Below are positions 1 through 12,379 of a stretch of 64,000 bases of DNA, in pieces. Below the pieces are notes generated by a model. The model made no database searches. It had not been told where the DNA came from and worked only from the letters and a program-made list of their open reading frames with translations. Made by a program: the position numbers and the translations under genes. The stretch is from contig NC_081811.1 of assembly GCF_030704535.1 (NCBI RefSeq), forward strand, positions 7,792,001 through 7,856,000. The letters run 5' to 3'. Source of the stretch: Vitis vinifera. Its lineage: Eukaryota > Streptophyta > Magnoliopsida > Vitales > Vitaceae. The first letter of the stretch is position 1, and every line of letters starts with the position of its first letter.

Positions 1-654
1 CTTTCTAAAAAAACTAAAATAATAAATAATATAATTAAATTTCACATTTTTTCTTTTAAAATTATTTTAAATAATATAAACAAAATTTTGGTATAATAAA
101 ATAAATTACAATTGTTATAAAATATTAAATCAACTTTGTTTTAGGTTGAAGTTGCCAAATTCAACTCAAAATTGAGTTAACATTAAAAAAAACTTAACCA
201 AAACTAACTCAGTATAAAAAATACTTATTCAAACCCTCTACAATATTAAGTTGGGTCAAACCAACCCATTTAAATTGCACCTCTAACAATAATTATGATA
301 ATAGTTATAATATTAATAAAATAAAATTAGTTCTACTAATGCTAATAATAATGATAAAATTATTTAATTGAAATTTTCTAAAATTTGTTGTTATTAGTAA
401 TAATATGAATAATAATAATAATAATTTTTTAAACTTCCTTTTTAGGACATGTTTAGATATTTCCATAACTTGTGAATTGTGGATCATTTTTTCCAAAATA
501 ATATAATCAAATCAAGGTTGACTTTTGGTTGATTTTTGAAATTGTTCATATAGAAATTACTATTCTATTTCTTTTAAAAGTTAATTTTCTTTTTACAAAT
601 ATTAGATTTTTGGTATTTCAACTAAATAAGGTATTGAGATTCAATCATTGCTAT

Positions 655-731
655 TCTTACTATTATTATTATTATTATTGATATTATTACTATTATTATT
701 ATCATCATCATCGCCATCATCATCATCATTA
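655..731. repeat. TTA/TCA-type trinucleotide microsatellite
   Basis: The run is made of TTA and ATT triplets that turn into TCA/CAT triplets. It sits in a very AT-rich stretch (1-900) with no gene that I can support. Any leucine- or serine-rich open frame here is only a by-product of the triplets. Confidence 0.85.
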
Positions 732-825
732 CTATTCTTTCTTTTTTTTTTCTTAGTTATTATCAATTCAATCTTATATTATCTTTTATTTTATTATTTT
801 GATTACAATTGTGTGTTACAAAGAT

Positions 826-1110
826 GGTGAAATAATTGATGACCTACCTGTAGTGCCACTTGTTGCATCATTACCACAATCAATAGAAAACTACATTGGT
901 TGATAAGTGATCAATGAGGACAAAAGAATGATTGTGGTCAAGGACATGGTCGACGCGGTCATCGATCTTATGGGGGGAGGGTACATGTCAGCCCCATAGA
1001 GCCAATAGTGGAACATGCATATCATGGATGTCCACAACGAAAAAAGAAAACTCCTTCATGCGGTATACATTGAGGATATTACTACATGTGACTTGTATTT
1101 TGGATACGGT
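826..1110 (+). other. Less AT-rich island, coding-like, unrecognised
   Basis: This patch is clearly less AT-rich than its surroundings and reads open for short runs in more than one frame, such as DDLPVVPLVASLPQS near 837-882 and a Gly/Arg/His-rich run near 935-985. It may be a relic of a mobile element or of an old gene. I recognise no domain and see no full-length frame. Confidence 0.25.
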
Positions 1111-1380
1111 TAGTATTTTGTTTATTATTATTTTAAACAAATATTCATGATGTATATTTATGCTTGTTATATTTTGGATTGACTAACTTTTTATTAACAT
1201 AAGTTTTATAGTATTCTACCTATTTTGGACTTATTTTACATTGGTTTATTTGTTTTGATTGGTTTTGGATCAAAATGTCAAAATATTGATTGTAATGTAT
1301 ACATGTGATAAACTTTAAACATCAAGTTGTATATAAGGTAATATTAATTAAGTGATAGATTTTTTTTTTTCTTTTGTGGA

Positions 1381-1830
1381 AGGTTTCTCTTCAACATAAA
1401 TTCAAAATTTTCCAGTGTGAAGACACCTTCGATATAAATCCAATTTTTTTAAAATTGTAAAAGATGTCTCTTGAAGATACTTTTAATATAAAATCAAATT
1501 CAAGAGACACTTGTAGTATAAATTAAAATTTATGAAATTGTGGAAGATGTCTCTTGAAGATACACTTTTAGCATATATTGGATTTTATGGAATTGTGAAA
1601 TATAAGAGACGTTTTCAGTATAAATCCAATATTTTAAGGAATTCCAGAAGGTATATACCTTTCATATAAAATCAAATTTAAGAGATACAAAATATAAATT
1701 AAAATTTTTTAAATTATGAAAAATGTCTCTTCATTTTTTTTTTTTTTAAATACATGTCATTTGAATTTGAAAATTATGGAAGATGTATTTTGAAAAGACA
1801 TCTTCGACGTGATAATAAGTGCTATGCATA
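1381..1830. repeat. Degenerate tandem repeats (TCTCTTGAAGATAC units)
   Basis: Short motifs recur irregularly: AGATGTCTCTTGAAGATAC near 1461 and 1546, TATAAATCCAAT near 1432 and 1620, and several AAGAGAC variants. Units seem to be about 60-90 bases and are strongly diverged. Arrays of this kind occur in subterminal parts of some plant DNA transposons, but I cannot find matching ends, so the family is unknown. Confidence 0.5.
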
Positions 1831-2079
1831 TTTTTCCATCTATCATGTTTAAAGAATTATTTTTTTAAAGTTGGTGTGGAAGTTTAAAAACCCCATTGTG
1901 TCAGCAGAATCCAATGAGACATTACCCTAAATGGCAACGTAACCAACATTTTTATTTCTCAACCGTCCAAACCGTTGACTTCAAGTCACCAGCAGTTTAA
2001 CGGCTCTGATTTCACTTGTGAATACGTTATCATAGAGTTGAGTGATGTACAGTATCTTACTGTAGAACATTGTATTAAC

Positions 2080-2087
2080 TATAAATA
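2080..2087 (+). promoter_or_regulatory. TATA box of the G3BP-like gene
   Basis: TATAAATA lies about 330 bases upstream of the start codon of the NTF2/RRM gene. It is followed by a CT-rich leader (2115-2230) typical of plant 5' untranslated regions, which suggests transcription starts near 2110. Confidence 0.6.
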
Positions 2088-2415
2088 GTCTCAGAGCCAG
2101 TGGAGTTGTGTGTCTTCTCTCTCTCCAGATCTGCCCAAAGCCTCTGCCTTTTTGGTATTTCTAAAACCCTCGTCTCTCTCTCCGTGCTACCCCCTCTTGC
2201 TCCTTCTCTTTCTAAAACCCTGATTTTTCTTCAAGCCTCGTTTTTTCCCTATCTACAAAGAGGTGCAAAACTATTTATCATATTATTGGCGGAACCCTAA
2301 CTTTTTTTCTGAAATTTAGGTTTTGGTTACAGTGTCTCTTTGTGGATCTGGTGTCTGTTTAGGGTTTTGCAGGATCGTCATCGTTGCATGCTTGTTCTGT
2401 TGGGCTGAAGCAATA

Positions 2416-5400
2416 ATGGCGTCTACGTATCCCGCATCTGTCACTGCTTCTGAGGTGATGATTGCCACCTCTAAAAGCGCAGATTTGGGTGTTGTGTTGT
2501 TATGTTGAAGTTGTTGTCTTGATGCTCATGGTGTTTGTTATTTTTTATTTATTTATTTATTTTTTTGTTCTGTGTTTTTTTTCCAGGTTGGTTCCTACTT
2601 TGTGTCTCAGTACTATCACGTTCTTCGGCAACAACCTGATTTTGTTCATCAGTTCTACACCGATTCGAGCACGATGATTAGGATCGATGGGGATTCCAAA
2701 GAGTCCGCGTCTGCAATGCTGGTATTTCTCTTATCCAGATGCCGTTTATATGTATTGCGCTTTTTTTTATTGATTTTTTATTTGGTGTGTTGAGATATAG
2801 ATATAGAGATTGAGGAGATGTCTGGGATTGGTTGTGTGCTTTAAAATGATGAGATAAATTGAAGTGAGGAAAAAAAAAAAATCTTTGGTCAGATTTTAGT
2901 ACTGCGGTTGTATGGGCGGGCCAAAACCCAATCTGATTTGCTAACTCCTATTTATCATTTAGTAGGTTGTTTTTTTCGGTGGTAAAGGTGGCTGATTTCT
3001 TGGATCTTCTGAGTGCTGTGTGAACATGGAAAAAAAATTGGGTATGGGAATTGTGTAACACCTGTCCTAGAAGGCTTAGGGAACCGAGTTTCTGGTCAAA
3101 GTAATCTTTTTCGTAAAAATAATTCTCGATCTAGATTTGTGTTCAAAATATTTGTCAAAGTAGTGTGTCTGGACAACACCAAATTCAACTTTATATATTT
3201 ATTTATTTATTTTTTTCCGTTTTAAAACCACAGTGGGTAAAAACCACAGTTGGTAACTGTGGTTTTAAATTTAAAGCTAAAACCACACTTACCAATTATG
3301 GTTTTATAAACTCAAAAGTAATCTTTTTCGTAAAAATAATTCTTAATCTAGATTTGTGTTCAAAATATTTGTCAAAGTAGTTGTCAAAGTAGTGTTTGGA
3401 CAACACCAAATTCAACTTTATATATTTATTTATTTATTTATTTTTCTTCCATTTTAAAACCACAGTGGGTAAAAACCACAGTTGGTAACTGTGGTTTTAA
3501 ATTTAAAGCTAAAACCACACTTACCAATTGTGGTTTTATACACTCAAAAAAAAAAAAAAGTCACATCAATGAACATGTGATAGCAAAGATTAGATTGGTA
3601 AATATTTTGGAAGGAGATCTACCTTGGTTATTTTTTCTTCAAAAAGACTATTTTGGCCTTAAACTCTAGGGAACCCTTGTTCTAGAAAGATTAGGGAGCA
3701 CCTATAAACTCACATGATTTCTTCTTGAAAGTAATGACAAACTGTGTTTATGGTCTGCTTTTCTTTATTTGTCTTTATTTGCACCTGTATACATTGTGAA
3801 GAACAGCATGTTAAATGGATAATTTGGTAGCCTTAACTCCTCTATTACACCTTACCCTTAAATATCCTTGCTTTTGTTATGCATGGATGTGAAAATTTTA
3901 TACAAGCATAGTTGGCAGGATTTGGGAAAGATATGACTAATAAGATCCTAGGGGTATATGATATAATTTAGTGCAACATCCTGAACATTTTTCATTGTAA
4001 AAATATAGGGTCTATTTGGGAATGTTTTTGAAAGCTGTTATCAAAAAGCAGTTTTTGAGTGCAATTTTTAGAAACCGTTCTATGATGTTTTCTAGAGCAA
4101 GTCTGTTTGGGAACTTAAATATTTTTTACTTGTTTTCTATGTTTCCAATATTTTTAAAAATAAATTTTGTATATAGTGCTTTATCTCCAATTATTTTTCA
4201 TATTTATCTCATTATTTTTTAAAACAATATTCATAAAACAAGTGAAAATAACTGAAAACAAATATAGTACATTTCCAAAAAACACTCTGTTTTTTGTTTT
4301 CTAATTGCCAAACAGGTTTTCTTATTTTTTTTATCAAGCCCATAATTTCTATATGAATAGCATTGTAATTGTCTGAGACCCTAGGTGCCTAGGTGATAGC
4401 CTACAAATAACCGAGACCTCTGCATAGCTGCTTTATGATGTACATAATAAAAAGCATTTATATATGCATTACATCTAAATGAAGTATGAAATATGATATC
4501 TGATCATATGCTGATGGCATTTCTGTATGTTCTGAAGAATACTTGTAGCTGAATCATTTTTATGTGCTTGTTGATGGTTGGAACAGTTGTTTGTGTGAGA
4601 GATTTGATGTGGATATCTACTGCTATTCTTCTTGGGTAACACTTTATTGAAAATTATTCTTCCCATTACTTCCTTCATCCTTGTTATATATCAAGATATG
4701 ATTAAATCAAGGATGTCTTCTTTGCCTCCACCTAAGGCCAATCTCATGGAACAGTGAAGATTCATAGGTTCTTTCATTTATTTTTATAAATCTTGTAAAA
4801 TTAGATCTTAAGTTTTTCCTTAAACAAATGATTACTTTGTTTCTTAGAGATCCAATTTTTTTTTCATTAGTTTTCAAATTGAATTTTTTTTTCTGTTTTA
4901 AGAAAACCAATGGCTGAAATTCTTTTAACAAAAAGCATATTTAGCAGTGCAGTTTCAAAAGAATTCTTACTGAAGGTGCCATATCTCATTAGAGTGAAAA
5001 AAGGTTATTTTCTTATCATATTCTTTTTTAATATAAGAATGAATAAGAATGAAGAAACATCAGAGAATGATTTACCATCAAAGTGAATTTTTAGAAATGA
5101 AGACCTTTTTTCCGATATGTTTCTTTGACAGGATCTCAAAAATTTAAATGGCAGAGGGTATTTCCTTTTATTGATGTTATTTTACTATATGGATGTGCTT
5201 ATGCACCTTACCTTCTGTGATCTGGAACAACTTAAAAACAAAGAATGGAACAAAACTTGCATACCAACTTGAATAAAAAAAAGATGAACTACAAACATTA
5301 TAGCCTGTAACACAGGAGATCTTTAAATTTAAACCTCTGGTTTATTGCCTCTAGGACAACTTAAGATCCCCCCTCTTCAACTCTGGAAAAGCAACAAGAC

Positions 5401-8400
5401 AAATACTTAGTCCTCAACTAGTTGCCCACGATTCACTATATCAACTCCAGCCACCTCTCCAGTGAGAGCTTTATTCTACTGGTGCTGGAGTTTACAAACG
5501 TTTTTTCTCTCTCTTATGCATGCATCTGCTTTTTTGCATGTCACTGAATGATGTAGGACAACCCTAGGATGGTTGTCTACACTCAAGGGTAGGTGGGCTA
5601 GGGTTTTATTTTTAGGGTGTAAGGAGAGGAACAAGGAATAATTTTTATGGTAGAGAAAATTATAAGATAAGAAATAGAAAAAAAAGAAACAATGAAGAAA
5701 AGATGGAAAACCTTAGAGTCTCACTAAGGCCTTCTAGGAGTCTCACCTAAAAGAAAATCAATGGAGTCTCACCATTGAGGGTTGCAACTTTGCAATGAAA
5801 GAAAGTATAATATTATTCATCAAATTCATCACTTTGATTTACATTGATTAGCCTATTTATAAGCTTCTCTAAGAAATCCAAAGTCTACTAGGACTCTAAT
5901 AACCTATCATGATTCAAATTCTAATTATATTATAACTCAACTAGCTAATCCTAATTAGACTCCAACAAATATTAATCATAATTTAATTCTAAGTCATATT
6001 AATCCTACTTTAATTACAACTAATACTAATTCCCTTTCTTGATATATATCTTGAAGATTCATCCTCATCACTGAATTTTTACCCTTATTGTGTTATATGT
6101 TGAGTGTTCTATTTTAAATCAAGGAAAACCTGATGAAACTTTTCTTTTCTATATTTGTTTAGATTGTTCACCTTGTGACTGTTGAAATTTTGTTTGGTTA
6201 AAAATTAATTTTTCTGATTCCTTCTGTCATCATGATGGGATTGTATTATTGTTGTGGTCGTAAGAGGCAACACCATTATGATTGTGCTTCTTATATTTTT
6301 GTTTTTCTTGGCTATATGTTAAACAGTAGACAACTAGAATTACAAAAAATACTTCCTATGTATAGAAGGGCACTGGGTGTTATGCAATCTGAAGTCAGGA
6401 AAATTATGTCGGACTAAACAAAAAAGTGAAGTGCACTAAAAGATAATTGTTGAAACTATGTCAATGTTTTTGCAATAATCTGATTGAGTGGACTTGGACA
6501 ACTATCTGTTTCTTATAGAGGCCTTTTAGGACTAAATCATGATTGTATTACCTTTCCCCCCATGGGCTGTGGAACAAAATTAACTTATTGCATTTTTTTT
6601 CCTCTCCAGGACATCCATGCACTTATCACGTCACTGAATTACACTGGCATTAATATCAAGACGATTAATGCTGTTGAGTCATGGAATGGAGGCATTCTCG
6701 TTGTGGTTTCAGGTTCTGTCAAAGCCAAGGATTTCAGTGGGAGGAAATTTATGGAGACCTTTTTCCTTGCTCCCCAGGAAAAGGGTTTTTACGTTCTCAA
6801 TGATATCTTTCAGTTTGTTAATGAAGAAATGATTCCCCAAAATTCAGCAGCCATAGTGTCTGAGAATGAAGTTAATACCCAATCTAGTGCATCGAATTCT
6901 ATCCCCGAGCCGACAGGTGGTTTTTTGTATTTTGATAAGTAGGTGTTGTGATTTGGTTTGTTGTTTAAGAACTTTCACTCACTACATTTGTTTCTAATAT
7001 TTGTATATGAATGATCAAATTGTTTTCATATGGTCTTTGGTCAAAACTGTGATGATAAATAGTTGTAGCCATATGGACTGCCTATTAGTTTTTATGGCTT
7101 CCTATTCACTATTCACTTTGTCAACAAGTTTTCCTTGGTCTAGACCATGCTTCTTTTTAGATGTTCTGGGGAAAAATTATAAATTTAGTAGCAAAAAGAA
7201 AAAAGAAAAAAAAAGGATTAATTAGAATTTGCTTTTTATTTTTTATTTTTTATTTTTTTTCTGAAAAGAAAAATTGCTTCCAGTTGTAAGATTGTATACT
7301 TCTATGTATTACTCAGTTATATCATCATGTATTCATTTTAGCTGAAGAAATGGAAGGCTGAATTATTAGTTAACAGTTGGTAATCTATCTTGGTTTTCGG
7401 TTAAAAATTTCTGTGTAGAGTTAGATGTGTGTTTTATGTTCCTGTTTCCTTTTCTTTTCTTTTTTCTTTTCTTTTTTTCTCTTGGTTATTGAAATATAAA
7501 CCAAAGATTATATTTGTCATTAATGTGTTTGGCAGTCTCTAGCTATGCATTGGAAGAAGAAGCCAGGGACTATATCAATTCAGTTCATCTTGAAGATGAT
7601 CAAGTTGATAATTATAGTCACCCAGAGAATCCAATTGATAACTATAGTCACCCGGAGCATCCAATTGATGACTATAGTATCCCAGATCATCCAGTTGATA
7701 GCTACACTCACTCAGAGCAGCAGCAACAACAAGACTTTGAGGTTGAAAGTTCTGTAGAGGAACCTGCTGTAGAAGAATCATCCGCTTCACTTCAAAATGT
7801 GGCAAACATGGTGCAAGAACCGCAGGCTGCTTATGTGGAGGAACCTGTTGGAGAGCCTCCAAAGAAAACTTATGCTTCTATAGTATGCATCTCTTCTAGT
7901 TGTTTTAGATTGTGCATGTGCATCTTTATGTTTTGTGCATGTGTATGCAAAATTGTGCCTGTGCATGTGTTGGTTCTTACTTAAGGGATGAATCTGCTAT
8001 AACCATCTATCTTGACCGAGAGATGGTTTATTTTTGTGAGCAAAACTCATATTGGACCCCATCAAATTCACTTAGGGAATTGATAACTTCTAAAATTCAT
8101 GTGTGTATGAGATAAATTATTAAAAGAACCAAATTCTTCCATCTGAAAGCTATGTATATTTAGCGTAACCTATTAAAAGAATTGTACCATGCATCTCCCT
8201 TTCTTCCCCCGCTCTCCCTTCTATTCTATGTCTACCTTTTTTGTTTTTGGGGATGGTGGGGAGAGGTGGTGGTGGGGATGGTGCAAGGCGAAGCCATGAA
8301 GTAAAAATTCCCTGTGGTGTGGTCTTGTTGAAAAGTTAGTTCCTTTTCTTTGTTTGAGTAAAAGCTATTGTTGAAAATTAAAGTTATTGGTGGTTTCTTT

Positions 8401-11400
8401 TTACTGATTTTTTTTCCCTCCTTGTGGTGTTTAAAATGCTAATTACTATAAAGCTGCGGGCTAAAGGGCAACCCTCGTCATCAGTAGCTGCTCAACCAGT
8501 TCTTAACAAGATCAGCCCTCCTGCTTCAGAGTGGAATTATACGCATCACTCTAGTGTTCAGCCATCAAACTATCCATCATCACTTGTGCCTGAATATGGT
8601 GTGGAGGCAGTGGAGGAAGGTTCAGCTCTAGAAGAAGGTTGACTTCTTAGTCTTTACTTTATAATTAAATAATTTTATTTCATTGATACATTGAGCATCC
8701 TCCTTTCCCATAGTGTTTATTCTGTTAACAATTTTAGAAGGCGAACTTCATGCTGTATGTGAGAATTGAGCTGATGTTCTGGTGTGCCAACATGTGACAT
8801 GTCCCTCTTCCACATACTAGATATCAAGGACCAAAATGTTTATTGAATATCAAAACCAACCCTTCTAATTTCGATATATGATTCCAGGCATTTGTAAAGA
8901 TCTTGTAGAAATTCTGTGAGTAATCTTAAAAAATTATTTACCAAAGGATACTGTGATGGTTATGCCTTTTAAACTTGACTTTTATATGTCATTCAAATAT
9001 TAGCATGTTGCAAAACAATTCAAGTGTTAATAGTGCTTCTGACATCTCCTGAAATGACTATTTTGCATTGTCAAGATAATACTTGGTAAGCATTCATAAT
9101 TGAGGTGTATTGAATTAATTCTTGAGAATCCACCTTTTCAGGTGAATCAGGATCTGTCTATGTGAGAAATTTGCCCCCATCTGTTTCTACTGATGATATC
9201 GAGCAGGAGTTTAAGAACTTTGGTAGAATCAAGCCTGGAGGCGTGTTCATTAGAAACCGCATGGTTAATTTCCATCTCTGCTCTTTAAAATGTGTGCCCT
9301 TACATTTTATATGTATGCTAATCCTTACTAACAAATTATTGCTGTACAGGAGAGTGGAGTTTGCTATGCATTTGTTGAGTTTGAAGATATTCTTGGTGTT
9401 CAAAATGCAATCAAGGTTTGAATAGTTATCATGTTTAAAATTGCTCAGTTCTGTGTTTTAAATCTTCTACATGTGGATAAAGTTCCTAAATTTTTGAGGC
9501 CTACTGTTTTACATATTACATTCAAGTTCCAAGCCATGGTCTTTTCCTAAGTTATCTATTATCTGGCTTCCTGAGGCCCAATTTGGGTAAAAAAATATTT
9601 TGGAAAAAGCATAGTTGCCTTAGTTAAGTATTTTGTAACAAAAAAGTATCAAGATGTTGGTGGTTACCCTATGCATGCAAGGTGGCCTCTCTAAACAACA
9701 AATCTTCCTCTCTTTACCTTGGTTGTATAATTTGTTATCAACCAATATTGATCCTCTTTTATCCATTGTTGAAATTTTGAGTTTCTTACAACCATTTCTA
9801 AGATCAATTTCTGTAATAATAGTGGAGCATGAAGGAATTTGTTTTTGATGAATTGAGCATGAAGGAATTGATTTGCCTTATTTGTTGTTATAACCTTTCA
9901 GATAGTCTACTAGCATTTAATTTTGCATATGTTTTCATTGAGGATTCTTTGTATTTTATAAGCCTTACGTACCTTTGGTTTCCTGTAGGCATCTCCAATA
10001 CAATTAGGAGGGAGGCAAGTCTATATTGAGGAGAGAAGGGCAAACAGCAGCAGCACTTCTCGAGGAGGAAGTAAGTGCCTCAATCTTTTCTCTATTAAAG
10101 TTGAATTTCTGAAGTGTTCTAAGAACCTGTTGAGACATGATGTGATTTAGATGTGGATATGGATATGGAATATGTTGTGGAGGCAGTGGTTGCTGTAGGT
10201 CCTACTAAATAGGTGATCCTGCCAAAGTAAAAGAAAGAGATACATTTCTAGATTGACATGATCTGAGGATTTTTTTTCTTAATTATTTCATGTCTGTGGT
10301 AGATGTGAGTTCTATTGAGAGAAAAGGAGATGCATAGAGTGAAAGAGCTGCTGTCCTTTTGTGTCATGAATATCTTGAGCAAGTGTAGTTTTTATGCAGG
10401 TAATGGTATGTTACAGAGATACCCCATTAGTGGGAGGGTCAGAGAGCAAAAATTTTACAAATTGGGCATTTAGCCGTATTCTTCTTAATATTAGGCTGTT
10501 ACTCGAATTTGACTGCAAGGTGCATACCTCTACTACTTTGCATATCCACTAAGCCCATATGAAAGATACCCATCAAAATTGATGTTAACAAGAGGAATGT
10601 TAAATGTATAGAATCACCTGTGCTGGAAGGAAGGATTGAATTTTAAAACATGGTTTAACACACATGAATATGTAACCACGTTGGTGCTAATTGGAGGGAA
10701 GAAGCTCTTAATTTTTGGTAGTATTACCAGGCCTGGTCTTGTAGTGTATTTAGATACAAACTTTTTGTGCTGCATTAGGAATAATGTCTGGTTTAGTTGT
10801 TGGAAATTGTGCTGGATTAGGGTCCTTCTGTTGTGGGCCTTAGGTTATTTCTTTAGTGGTATGCTTGAAGTGCACCAATTTGCAATAAGATAGGCTACAA
10901 CACTAGAAGGGTTGGCTTAATAATTAGATGGTGTTGGTTGTGGTTGAATTGAGACTTCCAATTTTAGGTTGGTGTAACCAGTGCTGATGAAGGTTGTAGA
11001 CATGATGGTGGATTTGGCAGTATGTATTCTAGTTGTTTTGTTGATTGTATCAGTATGGAGGAGTACCTTTAAATTATTTCATCAAACACAGTATCTCTTC
11101 ATCTGTATTTTGGTTTCCAAAAGCAAGAGAAGTGTTTTCACCAGGTGGTGCCTTCTCCTGGTGATTGGATTATCTGTGTCATGATACTCTTGGAAGCAAA
11201 GGGAGGAGGTAATTCTTATCCTCTTGGGGTGCTAAGCCAAATTGGTTTGGAAATGTTTTTACTCCAAATTCTACCTAGTTTCTTCCGCATTCATTTTCAA
11301 AATGGCATTGGTTCGCTTCATGGAGTAGTTATTCTCCTGTCCATTGTTGAAATGACATGATTAAGAATTAGCTTAACAAGTCAGTTTGGTTAGACATCCT

Positions 11401-11546
11401 TTTATTTGACATCTGAATTGTCTTGACCAGGAAGGGGAAGAGGCAGAGGCAGTTACCAAACAGATGCGCCAAGAGCTCGGGTGGGCGGTCGGGGTTCTGT
11501 TGCTAGAGGCAATGGTTTCCTTCAGCGTGGTTTTCGACAAGATTAA
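2416..11546 (+). CDS. G3BP-like protein: NTF2-like domain, RRM, RGG tail (9 exons, 465 aa)
   Basis: Exons: 2416-2454, 2587-2721, 6610-6916, 7536-7882, 8454-8637, 9142-9263, 9350-9415, 9989-10070, 11431-11546. All phases agree and give 465 residues. Residues about 14-130 form an NTF2-like domain (VGSYFVSQYYHVL, then ESWNGGILVVVSGSVK and FFLAPQEKGFYVLNDIFQF). The middle is acidic, Glu/Pro/Gln-rich and low-complexity, with a decapeptide repeat at 185-224. An RRM follows at about 340-415 (RNP2 VYVRNLP, RNP1-like GVCYAFVEF). The C-terminus is Arg/Gly-rich (RRGRGRGSY). This is the classic layout of plant relatives of Ras-GAP SH3-binding protein, cytoplasmic RNA-binding proteins tied to stress granules. 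The first ATG with a downstream NTF2 frame was taken as start. Intron 2 (3.9 kb) is swollen by repeats and a solo LTR. The gene's 3' end is the left side of the local triplication. Confidence 0.93.
3101..3547. repeat. Tandem duplication (217-bp offset) with palindromic cores, G3BP intron 2
   Basis: A unit starting GTAATCTTTTTCGTAAAAAT at 3101 begins again at 3318. Each unit ends with an inverted-repeat block in which AAAACCACAGTTGG is followed by CTGTGGTTTTA. The copies differ at few sites plus small indels in the TATTTATTTA run. The palindromic block looks like a small MITE that was duplicated together with its flank. Confidence 0.85.
4007..4322. mobile_element. MITE-like element, family shared with 30600-30935
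   Basis: The block opens with GGGTCTATTTGGGAATG and closes with ATTGCCAAACAGGTTTTC, loosely inverted ends. Its interior shares ordered landmarks with 30600-30935 (CTATGATGTTTT, AATATTTTTAAAAATAAATTT, CAATTATTTTTCATAT-like). It has no coding capacity. Superfamily is uncertain; hAT-like is possible. Confidence 0.5.
5549..6070. mobile_element. Solo LTR, Ty3/Gypsy-type, with CTGAA target duplication
   Basis: The block begins TGATG and ends CATCA (inverted 5-base ends) and is bordered by CTGAA at 5544-5548 and 6071-6075, a clean 5-bp target-site duplication. It is a diverged relative of the LTR at 20022-20581, which is still joined to a primer-binding site and gag-like sequence. A single LTR between perfect duplications is the usual scar of LTR-LTR recombination. 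It lies in intron 2 of the G3BP-like gene. The intact duplication suggests moderate age. Confidence 0.8.
7607..7726 (+). repeat. Coding 30-bp minisatellite (four decapeptide units)
   Basis: Four consecutive 30-base units lie inside exon 4 of the G3BP-like gene and keep frame. They encode DNYSHPENPI, DNYSHPEHPI, DDYSIPDHPV and DSYTHSEQQQ (residues 185-224). The first two differ at few bases; the later ones drift and end in a CAG/CAA glutamine run. Confidence 0.9.
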
Positions 11547-12379
11547 GACAGTTTTCTAAAAGTGGGCATTCAGGGTCCATGTCGAAGGCTTCTTGGTTTG
11601 TTTCTGGCTGAAGTGATTATTGCATCTATGATTTCTAGAAAGAACAACTGAGGGGTCACTGTTTTGAATGGATGGGGGGTGTCGAGAGTTTTCCATTTTA
11701 TTTTTCTTCTGGGTTGGGTGTATTTATGCTGTCTTCCCCTTGAATGGATTTTATCATGCAATTCAAGGGGGAAAGTATTTTTGCATTTTGAAGCCCCATG
11801 TCGTGAGTAGTGTAAGAATTTGTATGGAACTTTTTTAATTTATTTAAAACTTGCTGTCTGGATATATTTTCTATTTTATGGTTCCACATGTTTCTAATCT
11901 CACATTTCTGAAAATGGAAATGCATCAAATGTATTACCTCTATCCCTTCCCTACAAAACATGATGCCCCCATTACCATCAGTTATAGTTCTTTTGATTCA
12001 GATTTTCAGTTTCTTGCCTCTCTAGGGCTATTTGTTGAAGACTTGGTACTTGGGTTTCATACTTTCACAAGATGAATCATGCAAAAGTAAGCAAAACCCT
12101 GTTGGACTGACATTATTGCTTTTGTATTTGGTTATTTTATATATTGATGATACTCCTAAAAAATAATCCTGGTGCAATCACCCTTGTACTAAAGCTTTCC
12201 TTTTAGCCAGCACCAGTAGGAAGGTAAAACAATAAAAGAAAATTAAGCCAAATGTACTGTGGTGCTAGGCAAGTGGTCCTTAGCTAAAAAATTGATTATT
12301 TATTTATTTGCGTACACATTCCATATCACTAGAATGACTGCCCTAGTTCAACGGCATGGTAACTACTCGTTGCAGAAAT

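Noticed and set aside
648-830. Leucine/serine-rich open frame
   Set aside because: It is a translation of the TTA/TCA microsatellite.
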